Assembly: GCA_964435595.1 (NCBI GenBank)
Contig: CAYSZV010000004.1
Coordinates: 30,219-94,218, forward strand
Length of the DNA stretch: 64,000 bases
Direction: 5' to 3'
Source of the DNA: Izemoplasma sp964435595
GTDB lineage: Bacteria; Bacillota_I; Bacilli_A; Izemoplasmatales; Izemoplasmataceae
The position numbers and the translations under genes were made by a program. The notes beneath the pieces were generated by a model. The model did not search any database, was not told where the DNA came from, and worked only from the letters and a program-made list of their open reading frames with translations. Below, one piece after another: positions 1 through 8,484 of this stretch. Position 1 is the stretch's first letter; every line of letters starts with the position of its first letter.

Positions 1-432
1 TTGTGATGGCAACTCATCATATGTTGATGTAAATTGATATCCACCATAATACGCATTTACTTCATTATCATTAAAATAAATCGCTAATTGCAACGGACTC
101 ATAGCACGTGTTGGCGGATTTTCACTTACTACCATAAACACATCAACCATACCAAGATTAGACTCATAGAAGCCCGCTTCCACTCCGTCATCTTCACAGG
201 TTACATCTCCATCTTCTAAAAGACAATCGATTACTTCAGTTGTTACATCTTCTTTATACAAATCTCTTATGTTTTGTGGTACTCTATCAAAGCGAAATAG
301 GAGTACAACATTGGCTGACATCATCAATATTGCAAAAAGCATCATATAGCCAAATACTCTAATGAATCGATCTTTTCTATATTGAATTATCCTCTTCGGA
401 TATACTAAACTATCTCTAAATCTATCAAACAT
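1..432 (-). CDS. DUF1189-like membrane protein, partial (N-terminal 144 residues)
   Basis: The reading frame is open to the left window edge, so only the N-terminal part is present. It begins MFDRFRDSLVYPKRIIQYRK, followed by a hydrophobic span (about residues 25-43) and then an extracytoplasmic-looking region with two cysteines (CLLEDGDVTC). A short N-terminal segment with a YPK motif, then a membrane span and an outside domain, resembles DUF1189 family proteins of Bacillota, whose function is unknown. The ATG is preceded by GGTGAT at a normal distance. It is divergent from the radical SAM gene at 500. The family call is from memory of the pattern and is moderate; that this is a membrane protein is well supported. 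Confidence 0.6.
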   Translation of the reverse strand, partial: MFDRFRDSLVYPKRIIQYRKDRFIRVFGYMMLFAILMMSANVVLLFRFDRVPQNIRDLYKEDVTTEVIDCLLEDGDVTCEDDGVEAGFYESNLGMVDVFMVVSENPPTRAMSPLQLAIYFNDNEVNAYYGGYQFTSTYDELPSQ

Positions 433-499
433 AATATCACCTTTTTGTATTATAACATATAATTCATAAAAATATGGTACAATAAATTTGGTGATAATG

Positions 500-1432
500 A
501 TGAACCTAATGACAAAAGAAAAGCCATACAACACCCTCAATGCCTATTATAGGGCTAAATATGGGCAAAAAGTTTTTAAGATATCTTTAAATGGTAATTT
601 TACATGTCCCAACAAAGACGGAAAAAGTGGCACAGGTGGCTGCATTTATTGCACTGTTTCAGGGAGTGGAGATTACGCTGGTAACAAAGAAGATTCCTTA
701 CAAACACAATTCTCTCAAATCAAAGAGATGATGCACCAAAAATGGGACCAGGGAAAATACATTGCTTACTTTCAAGCCAACACCAATACATATGATACAG
801 TAGAACGACTACAATCTCTGTATGATGAGGCTTTATCCCTAGACCCAAACATAGTAGGTCTCTCGATTGCAACGAGGTGTGATGCCTTAAATAACGAAAT
901 ATACGATTTGCTCGAATCTTATAATGATAAGACCGACTTAACAATCGAACTCGGTCTCCAATCGATTCATCACGAAACAGAAATATTTATGAATCGTTGC
1001 CATACATTAGATTGTTTTGACAATGCAGTAAAAGAGTTACGGAAAAGAAATATTGATGTTGTTGTTCATATCATCAATGGATTTCCAAATGAAACAAAGG
1101 AAATGATGATAGAGACAGTTCAACACCTAAATACATTAGACATCCAAGGAATCAAAATTCATTTGCTTCATATTATGAAGAAAACAGCCTTAGGAAATAT
1201 GTATTTAAAAGAACCCTTTGCCATTCTTACTCTTGAAGAATACAAAGATATCGTATGTGATCAAATCGAGATCTTAAATCCAAAGATTATCATTCACAGA
1301 CTTACAGGCGATGCTCCAAAAGAACTTTTGATAGAGCCACAATGGAGCGTAAAAAAGTTCATTGTTATGAATGAAATTGATAAAGAATTACGAAATAGAA
1401 ACTCATACCAAGGAATTCGATATATTGAATAA
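500..1432 (+). CDS. Radical SAM protein, TIGR01212/YtqA family
   Basis: About 310 residues. The N-terminal region has the atypical cluster CPNKDGKSGTGGCIYC, which supplies the three cysteines that bind the [4Fe-4S] cluster in the YtqA/TIGR01212 branch of the radical SAM family. This branch resembles the SAM domain of Elp3 and its substrate is not firmly established; a role in tRNA or small-molecule modification is possible. Motifs downstream such as QANTNTYD, GLQSIH and HIINGFPNET are typical of the family. The frame is open from 488, but GGTGAT at 490-495 best serves the ATG at 500 (or 497). The gene stands alone and ends in a strong hairpin shared with the convergent iron permease gene. Confidence 0.85.
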   Translation: MNLMTKEKPYNTLNAYYRAKYGQKVFKISLNGNFTCPNKDGKSGTGGCIYCTVSGSGDYAGNKEDSLQTQFSQIKEMMHQKWDQGKYIAYFQANTNTYDTVERLQSLYDEALSLDPNIVGLSIATRCDALNNEIYDLLESYNDKTDLTIELGLQSIHHETEIFMNRCHTLDCFDNAVKELRKRNIDVVVHIINGFPNETKEMMIETVQHLNTLDIQGIKIHLLHIMKKTALGNMYLKEPFAILTLEEYKDIVCDQIEILNPKIIIHRLTGDAPKELLIEPQWSVKKFIVMNEIDKELRNRNSYQGIRYIE

Positions 1433-1434
1433 TG

Positions 1435-1466
1435 AAAACACCATGCTAATATTTGCATGGTGTTTT
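1435..1466. terminator. Bidirectional rho-independent terminator
   Basis: Perfect 12-bp stem (1435-1446 pairs with 1455-1466) around an 8-nt loop, with A-rich left and T-rich right flanks, so it can act for both convergent genes (radical SAM gene and FTR1 permease). Confidence 0.9.
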
Positions 1467-1472
1467 TAATAT

Positions 1473-2318
1473 TTATTTTGCTGTCTTCTTTTTGCTTATT
1501 TTAAAGAAAAAATATAACAATGTTCCGGTATATAAATATTGAATAATAAATTGCAATATTTCAGGTGTACTGTACCACCCTATTGTAACAAACAAGAATA
1601 TTCCAATTGGTTGATCTTTGTGATATAAGAATGTATCACTTAGGTCAAACGCTTTTGTATATACCCAATGTGTAGGTTCCAAGAATGCTTCAGCTTTTAG
1701 CCAAGAAAACAGCTCATGGAAACTATACCCAAACATAAACCCAGCTTGCAAAATCAAATAAATTAATGTGATATTAAATATTACACGCAAATTCACTCTA
1801 ATTAACGATTTGTAAATCAAAAATGTAACTACACCAGATAATATAACACCAATCAATGTTCCTACAAAATACGACACTTGCTCTGTTGCTGCAAAAACAA
1901 ATAACGAAATCTCTGCACCTTCTCTAGCAACCATCACTGCTGTCAAAGTAATAATTGCTATTGATGAAAAAGTAGTACTAATTTTGTTTTTAATTTCACC
2001 AACAATAGAATCTTTATGTTTTAACATGAAGTATATAAAAGTTGTTATTAAAACCAAAGCTACAAATGATGCTGCAAATTCCCACAATTTAGCAATATTT
2101 CCTTCTTGATCACCTATAAATTTTGAAAGTCCAAACAGTATAAGACCAAACAGTATAGAAGCAACGAGCCCGAACCCCAATCCAGTATAGACATACTTCT
2201 TATCAGATTCACGTTTCGTTTTATTTAAGTATTCGAGCATTATTGCAACAATCAAAAAGGCCTCTAAACCCTCACGAATTCCCATTACAAACCCAGGTAT
2301 TATTTCAATAGTAAACAT
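1473..2318 (-). CDS. FTR1 family high-affinity iron permease
   Basis: A 281-residue polytopic membrane protein of the FTR1/EfeU family, which imports iron across the cytoplasmic membrane. Two family signature motifs, REGLEA (residues 15-20) and REGAE (132-136), carry the glutamates that bind iron in characterised homologues. About seven hydrophobic spans are visible, as expected. In Efe systems the permease works with EfeO and EfeB; neither is adjacent, so this is either a stand-alone permease or its partners lie elsewhere. The upstream region has a palindrome over the likely promoter (2349-2368), suggesting control by a metal-responsive repressor, though the regulator is not identified. Confidence 0.9.
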   Translation of the reverse strand: MFTIEIIPGFVMGIREGLEAFLIVAIMLEYLNKTKRESDKKYVYTGLGFGLVASILFGLILFGLSKFIGDQEGNIAKLWEFAASFVALVLITTFIYFMLKHKDSIVGEIKNKISTTFSSIAIITLTAVMVAREGAEISLFVFAATEQVSYFVGTLIGVILSGVVTFLIYKSLIRVNLRVIFNITLIYLILQAGFMFGYSFHELFSWLKAEAFLEPTHWVYTKAFDLSDTFLYHKDQPIGIFLFVTIGWYSTPEILQFIIQYLYTGTLLYFFFKISKKKTAK

Positions 2319-2348
2319 ATATATATCTCCTCTTTATCTTGATAAAAC

Positions 2349-2379
2349 ATAGTATAATATAATACTATACATTGGTCGA
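2349..2379 (-). promoter_or_regulatory. Promoter with overlapping palindrome upstream of FTR1
   Basis: Minus-strand -10 TATACT (2351-2356) lies 17 bp from a weak -35 TCGACC (2374-2379). An inverted repeat, ATAGTAT and ATACTAT with a 6-bp spacer, covers 2349-2368 and overlaps the -10. It does not closely match a classical Fur box. An operator for an iron regulator is inferred from position only. Confidence 0.4.
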
Positions 2380-2420
2380 CTATTATTATAATTTTTATAA
2401 ATAAGGTTTATAATCTAAAT

Positions 2421-2458
2421 AAAAAATAACTAAAGTCAGTTACCTCTAGTTATTTTTT
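2421..2458 (-). terminator. Terminator of the glutamate/citramalate operon
   Basis: Arms 2421-2432 and 2447-2458 pair over 12 bp (AAAAAATAACTA core) with a 14-nt loop. Read on the minus strand it ends in a T run. The stop codon of citXG (2450-2452) lies inside the hairpin. Confidence 0.85.
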
Positions 2459-3727
2459 TAATAAATATCTTAAATTCTCATAAATCAATTTCAATACCAA
2501 CAAATCGCTACTACCACCAGGTGAGATTCCTTCTTTTTTATATCTATCACTTAGTGCTTTATATTCTAAAGTGCTACTTTTGAATCCACCTTTTTCAATC
2601 AAATCTCCGATTTCAGCATGCACACGTTCCTGTACTTCAATACCTTTTTTATGAATGATTGTTGTATCATATAATCTACTCATAAAATATAAGAGATAAT
2701 CAAATGGATCTGTAAAAGAACCATCGATATTGGAAATATCACCAAAGAGCAAATTGAACCCTTCTAACGCTGCTCCTCTTATTCCTTTGATGCCATGTGT
2801 TAGATAGATTTTATCGCCATGTGTTGTGTTTTCTTTTTGTGAAACTGTTAGATAGTAATCTCCAACGATATCGTTTGCTATGCTTTTAATTAACTGAATT
2901 AAATACGTTTCATCTTCATTGTTAATAATCGTATTCACCAATGCTGGTAGAAAAATACCAAGAGCGAAAATGAGGCCTTTTTGGGTATTCACTCCATTTG
3001 TAGCATCAAACATTGATTTTTCAGCTTGTCTTCCAATTTTTTGTAACTCTAGTGGATTGATATCACCAAGTCCCATTTCAATGAATCGCTCAATATGATT
3101 TTTAATCGCATATGTGCTTATCATAAACAAATCAAAATCCATATCAGTATGACATCCTGAATCATTTTTGCTCACTAGACCAAATCTTGGATACATATCA
3201 AGTTCATAATAAATTGATGACAATACTTCATTCAATATCATTTTTGGTAATGTTTCATCAATCAGTCTTTTGACTTCCTTATGAATTTCTTCTTTGCTGT
3301 GGGTTTGGTTTCTGCTACAAACATGAGCATATCCATCGCAGATCAAACACTTTCTCATTTCACATTGTAAGTCAGTACGAGAAATTCCTTTATTGTGATA
3401 GACATCAATGTCTACCAAGCGACCAAAGTAACTGTGATCTTCAATATAAATAGTACGTTCTTTTACAATGCTACCAATTTCACTAATAACATAATATATA
3501 TAATCCCCATCACAGGAATTTGTTTTTTGAAATTCTTGAATTTTTCCTTTAAATTCTAGATGAATTTGTTGGTTAAATAACATACAAATAAACTTCATAA
3601 AAGTAGGATTCTTTTCTTCACCAACAACATTTAATTTTAAAACAGCAATTGTCTTCCCCTGATAAGAATCGATTAGTTGTTTAATGTGTTCACTTCTGCG
3701 TTCTCGTGCAAGTAATATATCGCTCAT
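2450..3727 (-). CDS. citXG: CitX-CitG fusion: citrate lyase prosthetic group transferase / triphosphoribosyl-dephospho-CoA synthase
   Basis: A 425-residue bifunctional protein. The N-terminal ~165 residues match CitX (LLARERRSEH near the start), which attaches the phosphoribosyl-dephospho-CoA arm to the lyase acyl carrier protein. The remainder matches CitG, which makes the precursor of that arm from ATP and dephospho-CoA, with recognisable segments FGLVSKNDSGCHTDMDFDLF and THGIKGIRGAALEGF. Fused CitXG proteins are known in some bacteria. It is the last gene of the operon; its ATG shares one base with the citC stop (TAATG), implying translational coupling. Together with citC it matures the lyase encoded by citDEF just upstream. 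Confidence 0.9.
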   Translation of the reverse strand: MSDILLARERRSEHIKQLIDSYQGKTIAVLKLNVVGEEKNPTFMKFICMLFNQQIHLEFKGKIQEFQKTNSCDGDYIYYVISEIGSIVKERTIYIEDHSYFGRLVDIDVYHNKGISRTDLQCEMRKCLICDGYAHVCSRNQTHSKEEIHKEVKRLIDETLPKMILNEVLSSIYYELDMYPRFGLVSKNDSGCHTDMDFDLFMISTYAIKNHIERFIEMGLGDINPLELQKIGRQAEKSMFDATNGVNTQKGLIFALGIFLPALVNTIINNEDETYLIQLIKSIANDIVGDYYLTVSQKENTTHGDKIYLTHGIKGIRGAALEGFNLLFGDISNIDGSFTDPFDYLLYFMSRLYDTTIIHKKGIEVQERVHAEIGDLIEKGGFKSSTLEYKALSDRYKKEGISPGGSSDLLVLKLIYENLRYLLKK

Positions 3728-4746
3728 TAATGACGACCTAAATCACTTTCTTGAATTTTCTTAATTAAAGATTGACCATCTTTGCTCATCAAGAAATCAA
3801 AAGTTGCTTCAGGAACATATTCTTGAATCTTCATAATATGGTTTCTCTTGATTAATTGTCGAATAAACGACGCACTAATTGGAGTAAGATTATGTGTTTT
3901 TCTTTCAATTATTTCAACCTTATTACCTAAATACTGTTTTAACACATCATTGTACTTTGATGTGTTTGGACTGTATGGCTCTGTTCCAACATAACGTTTT
4001 TGTAAATTAAATATTTTTGAATAGTATTCCTTATATATTAAGACATCTAGTAACGCTTGTTCATCTTTAATCAATGCATCTTCTTTTAAGAAATATTTTG
4101 GGAATGAAATACGTGATACAAGATATGACAAGGATGGTAATACAGTTACATTTGAAAGATGTTTAGTCGCTTCTTTAATGATTTTAAAGCGTACTTCGTA
4201 TGGAAAACTTGATAAGTCTTCTGACACGACGAATACCAATAATTCATTGCTTTTAGCTGCGGCTTGTTCAATCAAATACAAGTGTCCGTTTGTCATTGGA
4301 TTTGCATTGATAATTACACATGCTTTTTTCTGATCTGAAACCTTATATTCATTCTTCAAATTTGTAAGAACAGATGTAATTTCATCTCCACCTTCTAATA
4401 AAACAGTATTCATTGTCAAAATAATTCTTGTCATATTAAAACTTTTGAAAACTTCTTCATTTTCTGGAGATGTAAACACGAAATAATGGGTAACACCTTT
4501 GTCTCTTAAATAATCAGTTAAATGTTTAAACATAAAGCCAGTTACATTTTGACCATTATAGTCATGATGGACCGCAAAACACTTCATAACATTGTTTGCA
4601 ATCGATGCTGTTGCGATGACTTCATGACGATCATAAATAAGGATAGCATAATCAATATCAATTTCATATTCTAGTCCGTGCTTGCGTAAAAAAGATATTT
4701 GAATATCTCGTTCCATATCTAGAATAACTTCTTTTATTTTATACAT
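3727..4746 (-). CDS. citC: [Citrate (pro-3S)-lyase] ligase, acetylates the lyase acyl carrier protein
   Basis: A 339-residue CitC. It activates the lyase by acetylating the thiol of the CitD prosthetic group, using acetate and ATP. The N-terminal third looks like an acetyltransferase-type (GNAT) fold; the C-terminal part is a nucleotidyltransferase domain with the signature NPMTNGHLYLIEQA (TNGH motif binds the nucleotide). Length matches the family. It sits between citF and citXG, with citXG coupled through TAATG. If the enzyme complex is a citramalate lyase, as the neighbours suggest, this ligase would serve that complex. Confidence 0.92.
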   Translation of the reverse strand: MYKIKEVILDMERDIQISFLRKHGLEYEIDIDYAILIYDRHEVIATASIANNVMKCFAVHHDYNGQNVTGFMFKHLTDYLRDKGVTHYFVFTSPENEEVFKSFNMTRIILTMNTVLLEGGDEITSVLTNLKNEYKVSDQKKACVIINANPMTNGHLYLIEQAAAKSNELLVFVVSEDLSSFPYEVRFKIIKEATKHLSNVTVLPSLSYLVSRISFPKYFLKEDALIKDEQALLDVLIYKEYYSKIFNLQKRYVGTEPYSPNTSKYNDVLKQYLGNKVEIIERKTHNLTPISASFIRQLIKRNHIMKIQEYVPEATFDFLMSKDGQSLIKKIQESDLGRH

Positions 4747-4757
4747 ACAATCACTCC

Positions 4758-6158
4758 TTATTTTTGATATAGAGAATCTATTATATCTAGGGTTCGATCT
4801 TCTACCACACCTATTATTTTACCACTGTTTTTGATATTTTTTGGAATGTTTGTAAATTTATGTGCAACTTGCTGTAAATCAGAAATTGACATAATTGGTA
4901 ATTTGGAATGTTCTAAAGCTTGTATCAAATCAGTTCTACAAGGATTAATAGCAATTCCTCGTTCTGTCACAAAACAATCTACATTTTTTCCGAGTGTTGT
5001 AATTGTAGTAACCTTATCTTTAATAATTGGAAGTCTTCCTTTTATTAAAGGAGATACAATCACACACAATTTTGATTCTGTGGCCGTATCACTGTGTCCA
5101 CCACTCCCACCAAAAATAGTTCCGTGTGAGTCGGTTGTAACATTGACATTAAATTCTAAATCAATTTCTGCTGCACCCAAAATAACAATATCCAAATCCT
5201 TTATTACTTGATTTTCATTGATTGGATTTGCATATCTAGATGCACCGATTGGAATATGATTGTTATTTCTATTTAGGGATTCTACTGCTACCAGATCAAA
5301 ACATTGTACATCATACAATTTTTCAACCAAACCTTCTTCTAACATATCAACATGATATTTGGTAATTCCACCACTAAAGAACGATGCTTTGATTTGATTT
5401 TGTTTCATGATATCTCTGACATCTTTGGTCACTCTTAAAGACACGCCACCCGCACCACTTTGGAACGAGAATCCTTCTTTGATCATACCTAATTCTTCTA
5501 ATAACCTAGATGTATTTTTTGCAATTTTAACCCCGATTGGATTGGTTGTAATTTGTGTTGTACCCGAAACAATACCTTCCTTGTCTCCAATGGAATCAAC
5601 TACAACAATATAGTCAACATTCTTAGCGAATATTTCTGGATTGGAAATAGTTTCTTCAACCAATTTATCAGTAACAAGTACGACCGTATTTGCATATTCA
5701 CTATCAGGAATTGCATAGCCAAGGCTACCACATTTATTGATTCCTTTGTATCCAACTGCATTCCCTAACATATCACAATATGGGACAGCTATATAAGCAA
5801 TATCAATTTTTGATAACCCTTCTTCAATCGCTCTAGCACGACCTCCGTGGGTTTGCATTTTCAATGTTCCAATTAGTCCATTTTCAGATATATATTCTGC
5901 GACAGGTCCATTCATATAGTTGGTTGTAATATCATTGATTTGTTTGTTTTTTAATAAATCAAGAATGGCTAAATACGAAGGAAAAATGGCACTTGGGAAC
6001 AAGTTGATTTGTTGAACATTTTCTTTGACATAATATCCCAATACTGTATTCAACACTGCATCACCATTTCTTAAATGGTGATGAAAAGAGATATTCTTTT
6101 TAGAATGAATATCTACTTTCTTATAAAACTCTTCAAATGTCTTACAAATTGTTACCAT
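4758..6158 (-). CDS. citF: Citrate/citramalate lyase alpha subunit (CoA-transferase component)
   Basis: A 466-residue CitF-type alpha subunit. It transfers the acyl carrier protein from acetyl-ACP to the substrate, giving citryl- or citramalyl-ACP. Family segments include FHHHLRNGDAVLN, FFSGGITKYHVDMLEEGLV and GGSGGHSDTATESKLCVIV. It is somewhat shorter than the roughly 510 residues of enterobacterial CitF, mostly at the N terminus. It lies 8 bp downstream of citE in the same operon. Because the operon also has glutamate mutase and methylaspartase, whose pathway ends with citramalate cleavage, citramalate is the more likely substrate; sequence alone cannot separate the two. Confidence 0.9.
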   Translation of the reverse strand: MVTICKTFEEFYKKVDIHSKKNISFHHHLRNGDAVLNTVLGYYVKENVQQINLFPSAIFPSYLAILDLLKNKQINDITTNYMNGPVAEYISENGLIGTLKMQTHGGRARAIEEGLSKIDIAYIAVPYCDMLGNAVGYKGINKCGSLGYAIPDSEYANTVVLVTDKLVEETISNPEIFAKNVDYIVVVDSIGDKEGIVSGTTQITTNPIGVKIAKNTSRLLEELGMIKEGFSFQSGAGGVSLRVTKDVRDIMKQNQIKASFFSGGITKYHVDMLEEGLVEKLYDVQCFDLVAVESLNRNNNHIPIGASRYANPINENQVIKDLDIVILGAAEIDLEFNVNVTTDSHGTIFGGSGGHSDTATESKLCVIVSPLIKGRLPIIKDKVTTITTLGKNVDCFVTERGIAINPCRTDLIQALEHSKLPIMSISDLQQVAHKFTNIPKNIKNSGKIIGVVEDRTLDIIDSLYQK

Positions 6159-6166
6159 ACTATCAC

Positions 6167-6982
6167 CTACAATAATTTATATCTTTTTGCTTTCTCTATC
6201 ACATTTTTTGCTTTTTCAATAATTGGTAAGTCCACCATCTTGCCATCTAAACTAAAGGCACCTTTTCCCGTTTCTTCAGCCTTTTTTATAATTCTCATGC
6301 TTTGAATAATTTCTTCCTTACTTGGAGCAAAGACTTCGTTGATTGTATCAACATGGTTTGGATGAATAATCGATTTTCCCGTGAATCCCAATAATCTTGC
6401 ATTGGTTGCGTCAAATAGTAAATCAGAATCAACTTCTTTTCCTGTATAAGGAGTATCGATAGCTAAAATATCATATGCATGACATACAATCGCGATATGA
6501 GATCTTACATAAGCAATTTCAAGTCCTCCAACACTACGATTAATATCCATTTCTTTTGTAAAATCCTCTGCACCCAACAAGAGCCCTTTTACTTGATTGT
6601 ACTGGGCAATTTCTTCTACACGCAAGAACGCCATAGGAGATTCAATAATCGGAATGATATCTTTGTCTGTCAACTCTTCTAGTAATACAATATCTTTTGG
6701 CAATGCTTTTGGTAAGACATACCCTTTTATTAATAAGGTATCAAGAACTGCGATATCCTCCCTAAAATGAGAAGAATTTGTATCGTTTGTACGTATATAA
6801 ATATCCGTATTAGTAAACTGGTATTGTTCTAAAAATTGCGACACCAAAATACGTGCAGCATCTTTATCATTTAGTAAGACACTGTCTTCTAAATCAATAA
6901 TAATCGCATCGCTTTCAAATACATCTAAATTTTGAATCATCGCTGGGGTGTTCCCAGGAATGAACAAGAAACTTCTACTCAT
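6167..6982 (-). CDS. citE: Citrate/citramalate lyase beta subunit
   Basis: A 271-residue CitE/HpcH-aldolase-like TIM barrel. It cleaves the acyl-ACP intermediate, releasing oxaloacetate (citrate lyase) or pyruvate (citramalate lyase) and regenerating acetyl-ACP. The start RSFLFIPGNTPAMIQN, the segment DAIIIDLEDSVLLNDKDAAR (metal-binding acidic residues) and LLLGAEDFTKEM are typical. The ATG overlaps the citD stop in an ATGA junction. It is slightly shorter than the usual ~290 residues. Its context within the methylaspartate operon favours citramalyl-ACP as substrate. Confidence 0.92.
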   Translation of the reverse strand: MSRSFLFIPGNTPAMIQNLDVFESDAIIIDLEDSVLLNDKDAARILVSQFLEQYQFTNTDIYIRTNDTNSSHFREDIAVLDTLLIKGYVLPKALPKDIVLLEELTDKDIIPIIESPMAFLRVEEIAQYNQVKGLLLGAEDFTKEMDINRSVGGLEIAYVRSHIAIVCHAYDILAIDTPYTGKEVDSDLLFDATNARLLGFTGKSIIHPNHVDTINEVFAPSKEEIIQSMRIIKKAEETGKGAFSLDGKMVDLPIIEKAKNVIEKAKRYKLL

Positions 6983-7233
6983 GAGATCGCCCCCATTCTT
7001 TGTAGTGCAGTTAATAATCTCGCTTTAACAGTATAGTCCAGTGCACCTTTATCAAAACATTCCACTTTGATTGTGTTAATGTTACATTCTTGTAACGTAT
7101 CCAAAATAACCTCTTTGATTTGTTCACCAAATTGATCAAAGACAATACTTTCGATATGGAGTTCCAACGTCTCACTTTTACTAACTGTTATAATACAATC
7201 ACTTGATTCATATGACCCTGCACTATATTTCAT
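6979..7233 (-). CDS. citD: Citrate/citramalate lyase acyl carrier protein (gamma subunit)
   Basis: An 84-residue CitD. It carries the phosphoribosyl-dephospho-CoA arm on a serine near the N terminus; here AGSYESSDC places that serine at residue 10, aligned with AGTLES in known CitD. The stop codon is TGA and overlaps the citE start. All accessory genes needed to load and acetylate the arm (citC, citXG) follow in the same operon, so the lyase should be fully matured from this locus. Confidence 0.9.
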   Translation of the reverse strand: MKYSAGSYESSDCIITVSKSETLELHIESIVFDQFGEQIKEVILDTLQECNINTIKVECFDKGALDYTVKARLLTALQRMGAIS

Positions 7234-7237
7234 ATTC

Positions 7238-8482
7238 TCAGCTCCTATTTTTTATTAAAGCCAATGTCCTATTCATAACATTATTTACAATCATAATTCC
7301 TTCATCTGTACCCATACCAGGCTTAGCCAAACATTGTTTCGCTTTACAAGCGATAGCAATATTTGTTGTTACTTCAGCACTAATATTGGTCTCATTACAA
7401 GACCCACCAGAATATGCGCCAACATTTAATTCATTACAATATAGTAATGCTTCAATAACATTATTTACACCACCTAAATCAGGTGTTTTGACTTGCAACA
7501 TATGGCCTGCTTTATGGTCTGCAAAATATTTTACATCCTCTAATGTATTACACCATTCATCGGCAACGATTTCCACACTACGCCCATCTTTATCAATCAT
7601 TTCTGTCAACGCTTTGAGTGCTTCCATTGTCTCTTTTCTGTTTCCTGCATCAACCGGTCCTTCAATACGTAGTACAAAGGGACTAGCCAATTCTTCTAGC
7701 TCACATAAATAATTATACATTTTTGTGTAGTTATTATCAAAGATGATTCCAATTGTTCCATATACATCGATATGGAAAATAGGATTATAATCTTGTGATG
7801 TTCTAAGTTGTAAGACTCTACCTCTTAGCCAAGAAACATACTCTTTTAGAATTTCTCCTTCTTGTCCTAACTTTGTAACAATATTATTGATCAAAGCATG
7901 TGGCATAACTTCCACATGTTTGATAATCATTTTATCTACGTTTGAGTATCGGTCATCGCCTGATTGTGCAAACAAAGGAACTCTTTCGTACTCTGTATCG
8001 GTAATTCCATATTCTTTTCTCACAACTTCAGCCATCGTAATACCATTGGCTTTAGCAGTTGCATCCAATAAGCTTTGTGTCAATCCATAACGCAATGCAG
8101 TATGAAGTTTTCTCCCATTGACTTTCATAGAATCAATTTCTTCTGCAAGTTTTTTAAACGTAGATACATCTTTTCCGATTAAGAAAGGCTTGATAAATTG
8201 ATTGATTATTTCAATTCCTTCTGTTGCAACAAACAAAGGGTCTCTTCCCCCCGCTCCACTGTATTGAACTGCAGTTGCATCTCCATAAGCAATGTTTCCA
8301 TCTTCAAGGATTAGCATGATAGAAACAGCTTCCCCTTTTTGTCTAATATTTGTAAATTTATCTGTAACAGCATCTCCTACATAAGTGAAGCCATCTTGTG
8401 TTGCTCCCTGTTTGATTGCTGCTTGATCATCAAAGTAAAATCCTGTTAAACTTTCTGAACATATTATATCTTTTATCTGCAT
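7238..8482 (-). CDS. mal: Methylaspartate ammonia-lyase
   Basis: A 414-residue member of the enolase superfamily. It removes ammonia from L-threo-3-methylaspartate to give mesaconate, the second step of glutamate fermentation. The segment MLQVKTPDLGGVNN contains the catalytic lysine of the family, and the metal-binding acidic residues lie in segments such as RIEGPVDAG and VADEWCNTLEDV. Length is that of the Clostridium tetanomorphum enzyme (about 413). It is 2 bp downstream of mutE and 4 bp upstream of citD, so the deaminase and the lyase that consumes the downstream product are co-transcribed. Confidence 0.95.
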   Translation of the reverse strand: MQIKDIICSESLTGFYFDDQAAIKQGATQDGFTYVGDAVTDKFTNIRQKGEAVSIMLILEDGNIAYGDATAVQYSGAGGRDPLFVATEGIEIINQFIKPFLIGKDVSTFKKLAEEIDSMKVNGRKLHTALRYGLTQSLLDATAKANGITMAEVVRKEYGITDTEYERVPLFAQSGDDRYSNVDKMIIKHVEVMPHALINNIVTKLGQEGEILKEYVSWLRGRVLQLRTSQDYNPIFHIDVYGTIGIIFDNNYTKMYNYLCELEELASPFVLRIEGPVDAGNRKETMEALKALTEMIDKDGRSVEIVADEWCNTLEDVKYFADHKAGHMLQVKTPDLGGVNNVIEALLYCNELNVGAYSGGSCNETNISAEVTTNIAIACKAKQCLAKPGMGTDEGIMIVNNVMNRTLALIKNRS

Positions 8483-8484
8483 GA

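Noticed and set aside
4831..5768. Plus-strand open frames inside citF and similar opposite-strand frames across the window
   Set aside because: They lie entirely within well-supported genes, have no ribosome sites, no family motifs and biased composition; they are shadows.
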